From: RUG563 sp045590215
Lineage (GTDB): Bacteria > Bacillota > Clostridia > Christensenellales > Aristaeellaceae
NCBI GenBank assembly: GCA_045590215.1
Contig: JAZNQO010000023.1
Span: 34,067 to 98,066, forward strand
DNA: 64,000 nt
Reading direction: 5' to 3'
In this document: positions 1-8,407 of the stretch, piece by piece
Numbering within the stretch: the first letter of the stretch is position 1
Layout of the letters: each line of letters begins with the position of its first letter
Notes under the pieces: model-generated
Told to the model about the DNA's origin: nothing
Databases searched by the model: none
Seen by the model: the letters and a program-made list of their open reading frames with translations, nothing else
Made by a program: the position numbers and the translations under genes

Positions 1-736
1 AGCCGATTTTCCCTTCGCCGCCCATCTCCAGCATATGCAGGATATGGCGGCACACGTCGCTTCTTTTTGCCTTTTCATCCTGCCGCAAAAAGGCTGGATA
101 GAAATTGACCCCCACATAGCCGCCTGCTTGAAACAGAGCTTTTAATTGATCATCCGTCAGATTCCTTACATGATCGCACAACGCCCGGCAGCAGGAATGG
201 CTGGCCAGCGGCACAATGCCCATGTCCAATAACTCATAAAAGCCTTTTTCATTAAGATGAGAAACGTCCACCGCCATCTTCAGCCGCTGCATTTCCTTGA
301 CCGCTTCCCGGCCAAACGGCTTCAAGCCGGAGGAAGCATCCATGCAGGCTGGGGTCGCCACGCAGTTCTCATAATTCCATGTGAGAGCCGCCATGCGTAC
401 GCCCTCTTTTTTCCATTCGGCAATTCTTTCGCCCTTGCCGTCCAGCAAATCGCATCCTTCCACGGACAGCATGAAGGCAGCTTCCCCGTCTTTAGCTTCT
501 TTCAGGTCAAACACCTGCCGAAAGCCAGCTGCTTTCATTTCTTCCTTCTTTTGCAGCATCTTCTGAAAGGCCAGCGAAATGGCAGGCAGTTCTTTGCTTC
601 CGCCAACGAACATGGCCATCACCTGTACCGAAACGCCGCCCTTTTGCAGCTTTTCGTATGTTACGTCCATTTCTTCGTCGTTCTCCGGGAAACACAGCCG
701 ATACAGCGTATCCGCATGGGTGTCAAACAGCAGCAT
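1..736 (-). CDS. Membrane dipeptidase (peptidase M19 family), C-terminus outside window
   Basis: Reverse-strand reading frame that runs off the left edge, so about 245 N-terminal residues are visible. It begins MLLFDTHADTLYRL, the N-terminal zinc-binding HxD motif of renal/membrane dipeptidases (His7, Asp9). Further family-like segments are a VEGCDLL stretch, GVRMAALTWNYEN and VDVSHLNEKGF. M19 enzymes are zinc hydrolases of dipeptides. An in-frame ATG at 754 has a GGAGG before it, but a -10 hexamer at 766-771 places transcription start near 759, which would leave that site untranscribed. The ATG at 736 has its own AAGGGGG at good spacing and puts the HxD motif at the usual position, so I chose 736. 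Confidence 0.85.
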   Translation of the reverse strand, partial: MLLFDTHADTLYRLCFPENDEEMDVTYEKLQKGGVSVQVMAMFVGGSKELPAISLAFQKMLQKKEEMKAAGFRQVFDLKEAKDGEAAFMLSVEGCDLLDGKGERIAEWKKEGVRMAALTWNYENCVATPACMDASSGLKPFGREAVKEMQRLKMAVDVSHLNEKGFYELLDMGIVPLASHSCCRALCDHVRNLTDDQLKALFQAGGYVGVNFYPAFLRQDEKAKRSDVCRHILHMLEMGGEGKIG

Positions 737-765
737 CAAAAGGCCCCCTTTCATGTGCCGCCTCC

Positions 766-794
766 ATTATAGCATATTTTTCCCCTGCCCACAA
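766..794 (-). promoter_or_regulatory. Sigma-A-like promoter of the dipeptidase gene
   Basis: Reverse strand TTGTGG (789-794), 17 bp spacer, TATAAT (766-771), with an extended -10 TGC before TATAAT. Predicted start near 759 gives a leader of about 23 nt that contains the AAGGGGG ribosome binding site. The 316-bp gap to rnjA holds only this promoter and the one for rnjA. Confidence 0.6.
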
Positions 795-941
795 TACACA
801 GACGCAAGGAAGTGCATCAAAGCCGCCGAAAATTTACAATCGCATCCTGCCGCCGAAAAAATCACCAGCAGATTATGCACAAAAAATGTACAATTATTTT
901 GAATTTCTGTGGATAGAAGGGTAGTATTTTTTTGCATTCCG

Positions 942-950
942 TGCTATAAT
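942..950 (+). promoter_or_regulatory. Extended -10 promoter of rnjA
   Basis: TGCTATAAT at 942-950 is a perfect extended -10 element. No good -35 hexamer sits 16-18 bp upstream. The resulting leader to the rnjA start would be about 110 nt. Same TGC-TATAAT form as the divergent dipeptidase promoter. Confidence 0.55.
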
Positions 951-1069
951 AAGGTAAGATTGGTTGAATATAGGTTCAGGCGGCTAATGAAGGCGGCCGA
1001 ATTGAATACAGTATCAATACGATCGTGCATTTTACCCCTTTTTTGTGTTATTTTTGAAAGGAGATTCCG

Positions 1070-2734
1070 ATGGCAAAGACACCCAAATTGAGGATCATTC
1101 CCCTGGGCGGCGTAGACGAAATCGGTAAAAATATGACGGCCTTTGAATACGAAGATGATATTCTGGTCGTCGATTGCGGCTCTATTTTCCCCAAGGAAGA
1201 TATGCTGGGCATTGACCTTGTCATTCCCGATACCACTTATCTGGTTTCCAATCGGCATCGGGTAAAGGGCTATGTGTTTACTCACGGCCATGAAGACCAT
1301 ATTGGTGCCACGCCCTATGTGCTGTCCCAAGTGCCTGCGCCCATCTGGGGCACCCGGCTGACCCTTGCGCTGATTGATTTAAAGCTGCGTGAGCATCGGG
1401 TGAACGGCATCCAGTATAACGCCGTGCAGCCGAGAGACGAAGTAAAGATCGGCCAGTTCACGGTGAAGTTCATCAAGGTAAACCACTCCATTTCCGGTGC
1501 CTGTGCGCTGGCTATTTCCTGCCCAGCCGGCACGGTTGTCCATTCCGGCGACTTCAAAATTGACTATACCCCCGTGGACGGCGAAGTGACAGACCTTTCC
1601 ACGCTGGCCGCCGTTGGCGATAAAGGCGTTCTTTGCCTGATGTGCGAAAGCACCAATATCGAACGCCCCGGCTATACCATGAGTGAACGCAAAATCGGCG
1701 AAACCTTCGTCAATCAGTTCCGAAATGCCCGTGGCCGGGTCATCGTCGCCATGTTTTCCAGCAACATCCATCGCCTGCAGCAGGTCATTGACAGCGGCAT
1801 CCGTTTTGGCCGCAAGGTTTGCTTCGTTGGCCGCAGCATGATTTCCGTCAGCCGGGTGGCCATGCAGCTGGGCGAGCTTTCCATCCCCTCCGGCTATATG
1901 GTGGAGCTGGACGATCTGGACAGCTATCCCGATGATGAGCTGCTCATCCTCACCACCGGCAGTCAGGGCGAACCCATGAGCGGCCTGACGCGTATGGCCT
2001 TCTCCGAGCACCGCAAACTGCAAATCAAGCCCAGCGATAAAGTTATCATTTCCGCAACGCCCATCCCCGGCAACGAAAAGTTCGTTTCCCGTGTGATTAA
2101 CCAGCTCTATCGCTGCGGTGCGGAAGTGATTTACGAATCCATGGCGGAAGTGCACGTTTCCGGCCACGCCTGTCAGGAAGAAATCAAGCTGATGCACACG
2201 CTGGTGCGTCCCAAATATTTCATTCCCATCCATGGCGAATATCGCATGCTCTGGCAGCATGCGGAGCTGGCCGAAACTCTGGGCATGGAACGGCAGAATA
2301 TCGTGCTGCCTGCCGCCGGGCAAGTGATTGAAATGGGCCAGGACAGCCTTGCCATCGCAGGCACCGTGCCCACGGGCGAAGTGCTGGTGGACGGCCTTGG
2401 CATTGGCGACGTTTCCAATATCGTGCTGCGTGACCGCAAACACCTTTCCCAGGACGGCCTGATTATCGTGGCTATGGCCTTTGACCGCACCAACGGCATT
2501 CTGGTTTCCGGGCCGGATGTGATCAGCCGCGGCTTTGTGTATGTCCGTGAAAATGAAGATATTATCGAGTCCACACGGGATGTGGTGCGTGCCATCATCG
2601 CCAGCTATGACCGCATTGAGGGCAGCGATTGGCCCTCCATCAAAAACCGCATCAAGGACGAACTGCACCGCTTCATCTATGAAAAGATCAAACGCAATCC
2701 CATGATTTTGCCCATCATTGTGGATCTGGGCTGA
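1070..2734 (+). CDS. rnjA: Ribonuclease J
   Basis: A 554-residue metallo-beta-lactamase-fold ribonuclease, the usual length for RNase J. The zinc-binding HxHxDH motif is FTHGHEDHIGA at residues 70-80 (His72, His74, Asp76, His77). The downstream beta-CASP and C-terminal regions include HGEYRMLWQHAELA and VSGPDVISRGFVYVRE. RNase J combines endonuclease and 5'-3' exonuclease activity in mRNA decay and rRNA maturation in the cytoplasm. The start is supported by AAAGGAGA ending 6 nt before ATG. It is monocistronic, with its own promoter and a strong terminator, and converges on the aquaporin gene. RNase Y lies at 61449-63011, so both main Bacillota decay nucleases are present in this window. J1 versus J2 cannot be told from sequence alone. 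Confidence 0.95.
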   Translation: MAKTPKLRIIPLGGVDEIGKNMTAFEYEDDILVVDCGSIFPKEDMLGIDLVIPDTTYLVSNRHRVKGYVFTHGHEDHIGATPYVLSQVPAPIWGTRLTLALIDLKLREHRVNGIQYNAVQPRDEVKIGQFTVKFIKVNHSISGACALAISCPAGTVVHSGDFKIDYTPVDGEVTDLSTLAAVGDKGVLCLMCESTNIERPGYTMSERKIGETFVNQFRNARGRVIVAMFSSNIHRLQQVIDSGIRFGRKVCFVGRSMISVSRVAMQLGELSIPSGYMVELDDLDSYPDDELLILTTGSQGEPMSGLTRMAFSEHRKLQIKPSDKVIISATPIPGNEKFVSRVINQLYRCGAEVIYESMAEVHVSGHACQEEIKLMHTLVRPKYFIPIHGEYRMLWQHAELAETLGMERQNIVLPAAGQVIEMGQDSLAIAGTVPTGEVLVDGLGIGDVSNIVLRDRKHLSQDGLIIVAMAFDRTNGILVSGPDVISRGFVYVRENEDIIESTRDVVRAIIASYDRIEGSDWPSIKNRIKDELHRFIYEKIKRNPMILPIIVDLG

Positions 2735-2759
2735 TCGTCGCAGTAAATCTTCCAATCAT

Positions 2760-2787
2760 AAAACCGCCTTTATCCGGCGGTTTTTTC
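2760..2787 (+). terminator. Rho-independent terminator of rnjA, probably bidirectional
   Basis: A 9-bp perfect stem AAAACCGCC / GGCGGTTTT with a 7-nt loop, followed by a T run. The A run on the 5' side gives a T run on the other strand, so it can also end the convergent aquaporin transcript. Confidence 0.85.
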
Positions 2788-2836
2788 AATGAAAAAGGAG
2801 ACGTTTTCATCCGTCTCCTCATTTCTCTTGCGCGTT

Positions 2837-3502
2837 TTATTCCTTTTCGCTGGTCAGGAACTTATAGGTAATGGCAGCCAGCACACCGCCAACCAAGGGA
2901 GCCAGAATGAACACCCAGATGTTCTTGAGGGCTTCGCCGCCAACGAACAGGGCAGGACCGAAGCTGCGAGCAGGGTTCACGGAAGTGCCCGTGAAGGAGA
3001 TGCCCAGAATGTGCACCAGCACCAGTGTCAGGCCAATCACGATACCGGCCACGGAACCGTTTTCCTGCTTGCTGGTCACGCCCAGAATGGCGATAACGAA
3101 CACGAAGGTCAAAATCACTTCAATCACAAAGGACAAGCCGATATTGCCGTTATACAGCGCATTGGCACCCAGACCGCTGTCCTTGCCCACGATGGCCATC
3201 AGCACGGCGGCACCGGCGATAGCACCGGCAAACTGGGCAATCACATAGCCCACAAAATCCTTCAGGCTGATTTTCCCGCTCACCAGCATGGCGATGGACA
3301 CGGCAGGATTGATGTGGCAGCCGGACACATTGCCGATGGAGTAAGCCATGGCAACGATCACCAGACCAAAGGCCAGCGCAGTCAACAGATACCCGGTACC
3401 GGCGGCGGCATTGCAGCCAACCACAGCAGCCGTGCCGCAGGCGAACAGCACCAGCACGAAAGTGCCAATGAATTCAGCTACATACTTTTTAATAGCAGTC
3501 AT
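2837..3502 (-). CDS. aqpZ: Aquaporin, AqpZ-type water channel (MIP family)
   Basis: A 221-residue six-helix channel protein with both NPA boxes: SGCHINPAVS (NPA at 65-67) and TSVNPARSFGPAL (NPA at 176-178). By alignment with E. coli AqpZ from memory, the selectivity-filter positions are Phe45 (ALAFGL), His164 (LVHILG), Thr173 and Arg179. That is the F-H-T-R set of strict water channels rather than glycerol facilitators. Two in-frame ATGs occur at 3511 and 3502. AGGAGG is only 1 nt from the first and 10 nt from the second, so 3502 is preferred. The gene has its own promoter and converges on rnjA. Confidence 0.92.
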   Translation of the reverse strand: MTAIKKYVAEFIGTFVLVLFACGTAAVVGCNAAAGTGYLLTALAFGLVIVAMAYSIGNVSGCHINPAVSIAMLVSGKISLKDFVGYVIAQFAGAIAGAAVLMAIVGKDSGLGANALYNGNIGLSFVIEVILTFVFVIAILGVTSKQENGSVAGIVIGLTLVLVHILGISFTGTSVNPARSFGPALFVGGEALKNIWVFILAPLVGGVLAAITYKFLTSEKE

Positions 3503-3549
3503 GACAAACATTCCTCCTTTTGCGTTTCGAGCATATGCTCAACTCAATT

Positions 3550-3578
3550 ATTATATCGCTTTCTGCACAAAAAAGCAA
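3550..3578 (-). promoter_or_regulatory. Promoter of the aquaporin gene
   Basis: Reverse strand TTGCTT (3573-3578), 17-bp spacer, TATAAT (3550-3555). The -35 hexamer is embedded in the T-tract of the upstream terminator, so the two signals are packed end to end. Confidence 0.65.
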
Positions 3579-3599
3579 GCATCCCCAAAGACGCTTGCC
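3568..3599 (-). terminator. Terminator of the DUF4430 - ECF S component operon
   Basis: Reverse strand stem GCAAGCGTC / GGATGCTTGC with a short loop, followed by TTTTTTG. It lies about 20 nt past the ECF S-component stop and separates that operon from the aquaporin gene. Confidence 0.75.
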
Positions 3600-3614
3600 A
3601 AGATATTGAACTAC

Positions 3615-4127
3615 TCATCGGATGGTCCTATCCATTTTCTTTATCACCTGCACCAGCGGCATAATCATCAGTCCCATAGCCAGATTGGAAAAGCCGTGCA
3701 TCAGGTCGTAAGGCAGCCCTTGGATGATCCATCCGATCATCCCCTGCCAGTTCAGGCCAGAAATGATGGCCTGTGCCGGGGCGTACAGAACGCCAAACAA
3801 AAACCCGTGGGCACCGCACACCAGTGCATACACAATGGCTGCCGTTTGGGGTTTCATCTGCTTTGGCAGCAGCATCACGCCTGCCCAGAGCACCGTCCAG
3901 ATGTACAGATACGGCAGCCACCATGTGTTGAAGCCGCCGAAAAGCCCTTCCAGCAGCACAAATGTGTACAGCGGGAACAGTGCTTTTTTCCGGTAAACCA
4001 CCGTCAACACCACAATGAACATGGACACCAGATGGATATTGGGCAGGGCGGCCATCACCTGACGGGACACATACATCACAGCCCCCATCAGCCCGAACAA
4101 AACCATCTGCCTCGTGCTGATACGCAC
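3615..4127 (-). CDS. ECF transporter S component, predicted cobalamin uptake
   Basis: A 170-residue very hydrophobic protein with about six membrane segments. It has the look of energy-coupling-factor substrate-binding (S) subunits: a short cytoplasmic N-terminus MRISTRQMVLFGLMGAVMY, then helices separated by short loops, including AIISGLNWQGMIGWIIQGLPYD. It starts with GTG one base after the stop of the DUF4430 gene, so the two are translationally coupled. S components capture a vitamin and dock to a shared EcfAAT module, which is not in this window. The cobalamin riboswitch upstream makes B12 or a precursor the likely substrate, analogous to CbrT. Substrate is inferred from context only. 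Confidence 0.75.
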   Translation of the reverse strand: MRISTRQMVLFGLMGAVMYVSRQVMAALPNIHLVSMFIVVLTVVYRKKALFPLYTFVLLEGLFGGFNTWWLPYLYIWTVLWAGVMLLPKQMKPQTAAIVYALVCGAHGFLFGVLYAPAQAIISGLNWQGMIGWIIQGLPYDLMHGFSNLAMGLMIMPLVQVIKKMDRTIR

Positions 4128-4128
4128 C

Positions 4129-4590
4129 TTACTTTTCCACCTTCATCATGTAAGTGCTGCCCTCTACGATTTCCGTCACATCCACGCCGGTCATGGCGTA
4201 TGCGCCGTCAATGTAGAAAGCCCAGTAGGTCTGATTCACATCGTAATCGGCCATGATGCCGTTCACTTTTTTCACATACAGCCCGTATGGGCCCTTTTCG
4301 CCTTCAATCAGCTTTGCATCCAGCAACGCTTCCCCCACCATCTTCTTATCCGTTTTCACGGTGACGGTAATTTGATTGCCGTCATGATCTTCAACCACAA
4401 AGGGAAAGGAAACCTTCCCTTCGCCCACCACATCGCCGTCTTTCACAAGGGCCACGCTCTGGGTTTGGGCTGTTTCCGGGGCATTTTTTCCGCCGATTAC
4501 GCCGCTTGCAACCAGTGCCACAGCCGCAATGAGCACCACGCAAAGGACGATGAGCAGAAGTTGCAGTTTCTTGTTTTCTTTCAGCTTCAT
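4129..4590 (-). CDS. Membrane-anchored DUF4430 domain protein, predicted cobalamin binding
   Basis: A 153-residue protein with an N-terminal membrane anchor or signal segment (about residues 8-29) followed by an extracytoplasmic domain. The segment YWAFYIDGAYAMTGVD near residues 121-136 is the DUF4430 hallmark. DUF4430 resembles the C-terminal domain of transcobalamin and intrinsic factor. The open frame extends upstream through the riboswitch, but the ATG at 4590 has an AAGGA and begins a proper MKLKENKK anchor sequence. It is the first gene after the cobalamin riboswitch and is followed 1 nt later by the ECF S component. I infer a surface B12 capture protein working with that transporter. 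Confidence 0.78.
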   Translation of the reverse strand: MKLKENKKLQLLLIVLCVVLIAAVALVASGVIGGKNAPETAQTQSVALVKDGDVVGEGKVSFPFVVEDHDGNQITVTVKTDKKMVGEALLDAKLIEGEKGPYGLYVKKVNGIMADYDVNQTYWAFYIDGAYAMTGVDVTEIVEGSTYMMKVEK

Positions 4591-4637
4591 TCCTTTTCGT
4601 CTCCTTTTGTTATTTATTCCCTTTTTCCGTTTATTCC

Positions 4638-4852
4638 TTTGGCTGGCTCTCGCAGCACCGGGATGAAAAAAGAGCTTCGGCTGCCAAATATTCCGGCTCG
4701 GCAGCCCCTTCCCGCCCTTCTCGGCAAATCTTGCCAATGGCGTTTCCCCGGCTTGCGGCACCGGGTCAGGGAAAGGGGGGATGTCTGCCTCACGGCGACG
4801 GGCTCGCACAGGTCTTCCACCTGTTTCCTTGCACAGCCAGATGAAATCATAC
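4638..4852 (-). promoter_or_regulatory. Cobalamin (B12) riboswitch
   Basis: The reverse strand of this 215-nt leader reads through the recognisable core of cobalamin riboswitches: GGAAACAGGTGGAAGACCTG, then TGCGAGCCCGTCGCCGTGA (compare GCGGTCCCGCCACTGTAA), a GGCAGACA element, the variable hairpins, and near the 3' end CGGTGCTGCGAGAGCCAGCC. It lies between a strong promoter (4846-4874) and the DUF4430 start. It predicts that B12 represses the DUF4430-ECF operon. The subclass is not assigned. Confidence 0.85.
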
Positions 4853-4874
4853 CACGTTTTTCATTTCTTTGCAA
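4846..4874 (-). promoter_or_regulatory. Promoter of the cobalamin riboswitch operon
   Basis: Reverse strand TTGCAA (4869-4874), exact 17-bp spacer, TATGAT (4846-4851), immediately upstream of the riboswitch. Confidence 0.8.
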
Positions 4875-4920
4875 ATAATAAAACAAAGCGGTGCTTCCTT
4901 TTTCGGAAAACACCGCTTTG
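4874..4920 (-). terminator. Terminator of the epimerase-kinase operon
   Basis: Reverse strand 10-bp perfect stem CAAAGCGGTG / CACCGCTTTG with further inner pairing, followed by TTTTATTATT. It starts 5 nt after the kinase stop and overlaps the -35 of the next promoter. Confidence 0.85.
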
Positions 4921-4925
4921 ATCTT

Positions 4926-6014
4926 TTATTGATATTTGATAACGGTCTGCCGGATGATTTCTTCCATTTCCGGCATTTTCTTTTTCATATCCTTGGCAAG
5001 GGCAATCTGGCATCTGGTGCGCACCAAACTATGGCCGGGATAGGCGCAATAGAAATAGGGATCGCCGTTCAGATAGTCCGTCAGAAAGCGCACGGCCAGT
5101 TCCACGGTCAGGGCAAAGCTGCTCAAGGCGAAGGTGTTCACTTCCTGTTTGGTAAAGCCCTTGGCCGTGGGCTTCAAAAAGCCCTCCGCAAAGGCACGGA
5201 ACAAGTTCAAATCGCAGGAAACAAGGCTTACATCCTTTTCGTCCTCTGCTGCCGTATTGGTGATGGAGCGGATGGCGTCCCCGAAATCATTTCCGGCAAG
5301 CCCCGGCATCACCGTGTCCAGGTCAATCACCACCAACGCCCTTTTATCCTTCTCGTCAAAAAGCACGTTGTTCACTTTTGTGTCGTTGTGGGTCACTCGA
5401 AGGGGCAACTCCCCCTGCCTTTGCAAGCGGCAAAGGGTGCAGGCTTCTTCCCGCACTTCTTCCAGATAGGTCAGTTCTTCCGCCACTTCCTTTACACGCC
5501 CGGCCTTATCGGCTGAAACAGCGGCATCCAGTGCTTCATAACGCTTTTCGGTGTTATGAAAATCCGGGATCGTTTCATGCAGAAGGGAGGCGTTAAACCG
5601 GGAGAGCATTTCCTGAAATTCCCCGAAAGCAAAGCCTGCATTGCGCACCAGCGTTTCATCCCGTGTTTCGCTGTACACTGCCGACGGAACGAAATTGAAC
5701 AGCCGCCAGATAGCTTCCCCATCCCGGATGAAATTTTTGCCGTTCCTTGTGTGATGATAATGCAGGTTCACCCTGCCGGGATCCTCCATCCGCAAATGCC
5801 GGGTAACAAGATCAATATTCTCCATCACGTTTTCCGGGCTTTTGAACACAAACGTGTTCACCCGCTGCACAATATACGTCTTTTTCGGGCCCATTTCTCT
5901 TGCATAGGTCACTTTATAGGTTTTATTGATGTTCCCAATTTTTAATTCTTCCCAGCTGTCCAAGGTGCCTTCAATCCGAAATGCGGCGCAAACCTGTGCC
6001 AGCTTATCCTGCAT
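4926..6014 (-). CDS. Aminoglycoside-phosphotransferase-fold sugar kinase, NahK-like (N-acetylhexosamine 1-kinase family)
   Basis: A 362-residue protein of the APH/choline-kinase fold. The catalytic loop is THNDTKVNNVLFD (His209, Asp211, Asn216) and the metal-binding aspartate is in VVIDLDTVMPGLAGNDFGD (Asp231/Asp233). The wording of these motifs matches bifidobacterial N-acetylhexosamine 1-kinase (NahK), which phosphorylates GlcNAc and GalNAc at C1. It follows an aldose 1-epimerase gene by 27 nt, and an anomer-converting enzyme beside a C1 kinase fits. Exact substrate unproven. Confidence 0.75.
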   Translation of the reverse strand: MQDKLAQVCAAFRIEGTLDSWEELKIGNINKTYKVTYAREMGPKKTYIVQRVNTFVFKSPENVMENIDLVTRHLRMEDPGRVNLHYHHTRNGKNFIRDGEAIWRLFNFVPSAVYSETRDETLVRNAGFAFGEFQEMLSRFNASLLHETIPDFHNTEKRYEALDAAVSADKAGRVKEVAEELTYLEEVREEACTLCRLQRQGELPLRVTHNDTKVNNVLFDEKDKRALVVIDLDTVMPGLAGNDFGDAIRSITNTAAEDEKDVSLVSCDLNLFRAFAEGFLKPTAKGFTKQEVNTFALSSFALTVELAVRFLTDYLNGDPYFYCAYPGHSLVRTRCQIALAKDMKKKMPEMEEIIRQTVIKYQ

Positions 6015-6041
6015 GGTTTCTTCACTCCCATATCCGTCGGT

Positions 6042-6893
6042 TCAGGTAAAGGTGATAAAGTGGCTCCGCTTCGCTTTTTCCCCGGCTTCCAGACGAATAA
6101 AGCCGAATTTCTTGTCGATTTCATAGGGCGCATCCGTCAAGTCCGGCGCATTGCACCAGGGCTCAATGCAAAGATAGGGTGCCTGCATATTGGGCTTTGT
6201 CCAGAACATCGTCACAGGATGCCCCGGTGCTTCCACCCGCACACACCGGCCATCGCCGCCCCGGATTTCCACGCCCTTGCTTTTCAGATGCTTGAATACC
6301 AGCGCATCCACGGTATAATCGCTGTAGCGAAGGGGCAAAACCTTCGTGCTTTCCGCCATGCAAACAGGCTCCGGCAGAATGCTGTTCCCTTCAATCACAT
6401 AGCGATCCAATCTTTCTTCTTCGTCAAAATGCACGGCATATTTTTCAATACCGCCGGGCAGCAGATAGGCTTCGTGGGCCCCGATGCTGAAATAGAAGGG
6501 CTCCTGCTGCAAATTATCCACGCTGTATGTCACTTCCAGCGTATCCCCTTCCGCCCGGAAAATGGCGCGCAGGGCGTATTCAAAGGGGAAGCCTTCGTGC
6601 TTGTCGGTCATGAGGAAGATGGCTTCGTTTTCCTTCACGCTTTCCACCTGCCATTCCCTGCGCCGCACAAAGCCGTGCTTGGGCATGGAATAGCGTTTGC
6701 CCTGCCAGAGGTAATAATCATCCCTAAGGCCGCCGGCCACCGGGAACAGGATGGGGGCCCGGCCGCTCCAGACATTTTCATCCCCCTGCCACATTCTTTC
6801 CCGGCCTTCTTTATCCAGAACGGATTGTATTTCCGCGCCCACGGAAGAAATAACAACGGTCAAATGCGCACTTCTGATTGTAATCCTTTCCAT
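6042..6893 (-). CDS. Aldose 1-epimerase family protein (LacX-like galactose mutarotase fold)
   Basis: A 283-residue galactose-mutarotase-like protein. Characteristic stretches are KHGFVRRREW, FSIGAHEAY and the C-terminal LCIEPWCNAPD. The family interconverts alpha and beta anomers of aldoses, and LacX-like members are of broad or unknown specificity. The start at 6893 has AAAGGAGA 6 nt upstream. It lies 15 nt after the stop of the dacA-like gene and 27 nt before the sugar kinase, in one apparent transcription unit. I infer supply of the correct anomer to the kinase. Confidence 0.82.
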   Translation of the reverse strand: MERITIRSAHLTVVISSVGAEIQSVLDKEGRERMWQGDENVWSGRAPILFPVAGGLRDDYYLWQGKRYSMPKHGFVRRREWQVESVKENEAIFLMTDKHEGFPFEYALRAIFRAEGDTLEVTYSVDNLQQEPFYFSIGAHEAYLLPGGIEKYAVHFDEEERLDRYVIEGNSILPEPVCMAESTKVLPLRYSDYTVDALVFKHLKSKGVEIRGGDGRCVRVEAPGHPVTMFWTKPNMQAPYLCIEPWCNAPDLTDAPYEIDKKFGFIRLEAGEKAKRSHFITFT

Positions 6894-6908
6894 GGCGATT
6901 CTCCTTTA

Positions 6909-8336
6909 TCAGCGGTAATAGCGGTTAGCCGGCTTATGGGTTTTCACCCTTCTGCGATGATGAATTTTACTGCGCAGGAATTTCAGCACCTTCACCAACA
7001 GGTAAATCCCAAAGGCCGGTAAAATCAAATGCAGGAAGATCAATTCAAAGGTGATCCGGGGGAAAGGATTGGGGTCGTTTTCCGCATTGGCGATGATCTG
7101 AGCAATGGTGGGGATCAATTGCTCACGAGCCGCCACGCTGCGGCTGGCCAGCAGTTCATACACCACAGGGGATGCGCCATCCTCCGGGTAATAGGTTAGC
7201 GTGCCCATCACTTCCCCGGCCTCAATGGGTGCCCGGAAAGGCCGGGTGTAGGTCGTCACAGTGATGTCGTTGAAATTCTGCTTCCAATATTCTAATTTAT
7301 CGTTGCTGGTTACAACCAGGTCGTGTACGTTCTTGTCCACCTGCCGCAATTTCAGCTCCAGCCGTCCCACTTCCGGGTCGTCCAGTGCAAAGCTCTGAAT
7401 ATCAATCACCTTGGGATTCATGGCGTAGATTTCTGCAATGCTGGTGCTGGTATACTGGGAGAAGCCGTAATCCATCAGCTTGATGGCGTCGGTATAGCGA
7501 GCCTTATCCGTGGTGCAGCCAAGCACCACCGCAATCAGCGTCACGCCGTCCTTGCTGGCCGAGGCCACAAAGCAGCGTCCGGCGGCACTGGTGGTGCCCG
7601 TCTTGACGCCGGTAGCATATTCGTAATAGGTGCCCGATTCCTTTTCCGCAGGCAGGATAAACTTAACCCCCGTCTGGATTTCCCGGCTGCGGTAAATATT
7701 GTCTTTGGGGATGGTATAGCTGGTGGTGCCTACGATTTGCCGGAAAGTCGCGTTCTGCATGGCCACACGGGTTATGATGGCCAAATCCCGTGCGGTAGAA
7801 AAATGATTGGCGTCCGTCAGGCCGTTGGCGTTCACGAAATGGGTGTTTTTGCATCCTAAAGCCATGGCCGCCTGATTCATGTAATAGCAATAATTATCCA
7901 CGCTGCCTGCGATGCCTTCGGCAATGGCCGTTGCCGCATCGTTACCGGACAGCATCATGGCAGCATACATCAAATCAATCAGCCGCATTTCTTCCCCGGC
8001 GGCCAACTTGGCCGTGGATTCGTCTTCCGCCACATTCACGGCGTTTTCGCTGACGATTACTTTGGTTTCCTTGTCCGCCATGGTGAGCCCCAGCCACACC
8101 GTCATGATCTTCGTGGTGGACGCCGGGTGCATCACCGCATCCGGGTTTTTCCCGAAAATCATTTCCCCCGATTCCGCTTCAATCAGGATGGCCGCAGAGG
8201 CATTCAGATGCCCTTCGGCCAGCAGTTCTGGGTGATTGGGGTCATATTCATCCGCATGCGCCGCCGGAAAAAGGGACAGCAAAAGCAGCATTGCCATCAG
8301 CAATACTAAAAGCCGCTTTCCCATCGTCATGCTCAT
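6909..8336 (-). CDS. dacA: D-alanyl-D-alanine carboxypeptidase (DacA/PBP5 family, peptidase S11)
   Basis: About 475 residues with an N-terminal signal peptide ending PAAHADE (about residue 28). All three penicillin-binding signatures are present: STTK (Ser73-Lys76), SGN (130-132) and KTG (245-247). A C-terminal hydrophobic helix and basic tail (HLILPAFGIYLLVKVLKFL) anchor it to the outer face of the membrane. These enzymes trim the terminal D-Ala of peptidoglycan pentapeptides. Candidate starts are a TTG at 8348 and ATGs at 8336, 8330 and 8324. None has a strong ribosome binding site. I chose the first ATG. It probably leads the transcript that continues into the epimerase and kinase. Confidence 0.9.
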   Translation of the reverse strand: MSMTMGKRLLVLLMAMLLLLSLFPAAHADEYDPNHPELLAEGHLNASAAILIEAESGEMIFGKNPDAVMHPASTTKIMTVWLGLTMADKETKVIVSENAVNVAEDESTAKLAAGEEMRLIDLMYAAMMLSGNDAATAIAEGIAGSVDNYCYYMNQAAMALGCKNTHFVNANGLTDANHFSTARDLAIITRVAMQNATFRQIVGTTSYTIPKDNIYRSREIQTGVKFILPAEKESGTYYEYATGVKTGTTSAAGRCFVASASKDGVTLIAVVLGCTTDKARYTDAIKLMDYGFSQYTSTSIAEIYAMNPKVIDIQSFALDDPEVGRLELKLRQVDKNVHDLVVTSNDKLEYWKQNFNDITVTTYTRPFRAPIEAGEVMGTLTYYPEDGASPVVYELLASRSVAAREQLIPTIAQIIANAENDPNPFPRITFELIFLHLILPAFGIYLLVKVLKFLRSKIHHRRRVKTHKPANRYYR

Positions 8337-8378
8337 GCGTGTTACCAACTTTCGTAAAATTTCCGAAGTATAATCTTC

Positions 8379-8407
8379 ATTATATCATAACATTTAGAAA
8401 TTGTACA
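8379..8407 (-). promoter_or_regulatory. Promoter of the dacA-like gene
   Basis: Reverse strand TGTACA (8402-8407), 17-bp spacer, TATAAT (8379-8384). It overlaps the last codons of the fumarase beta-subunit gene. Confidence 0.55.

Noticed and set aside
1379..2755. 458-residue reverse-strand open frame across rnjA
   Set aside because: His/Gly/Asn-rich artefact of codon bias opposite a clear RNase J. No ribosome binding site or family resemblance.
2837..3502. Reading the MIP channel as a glycerol facilitator partnered with glpK
   Set aside because: The selectivity-filter residues match water channels and glpK lies 11 kb away in another operon.
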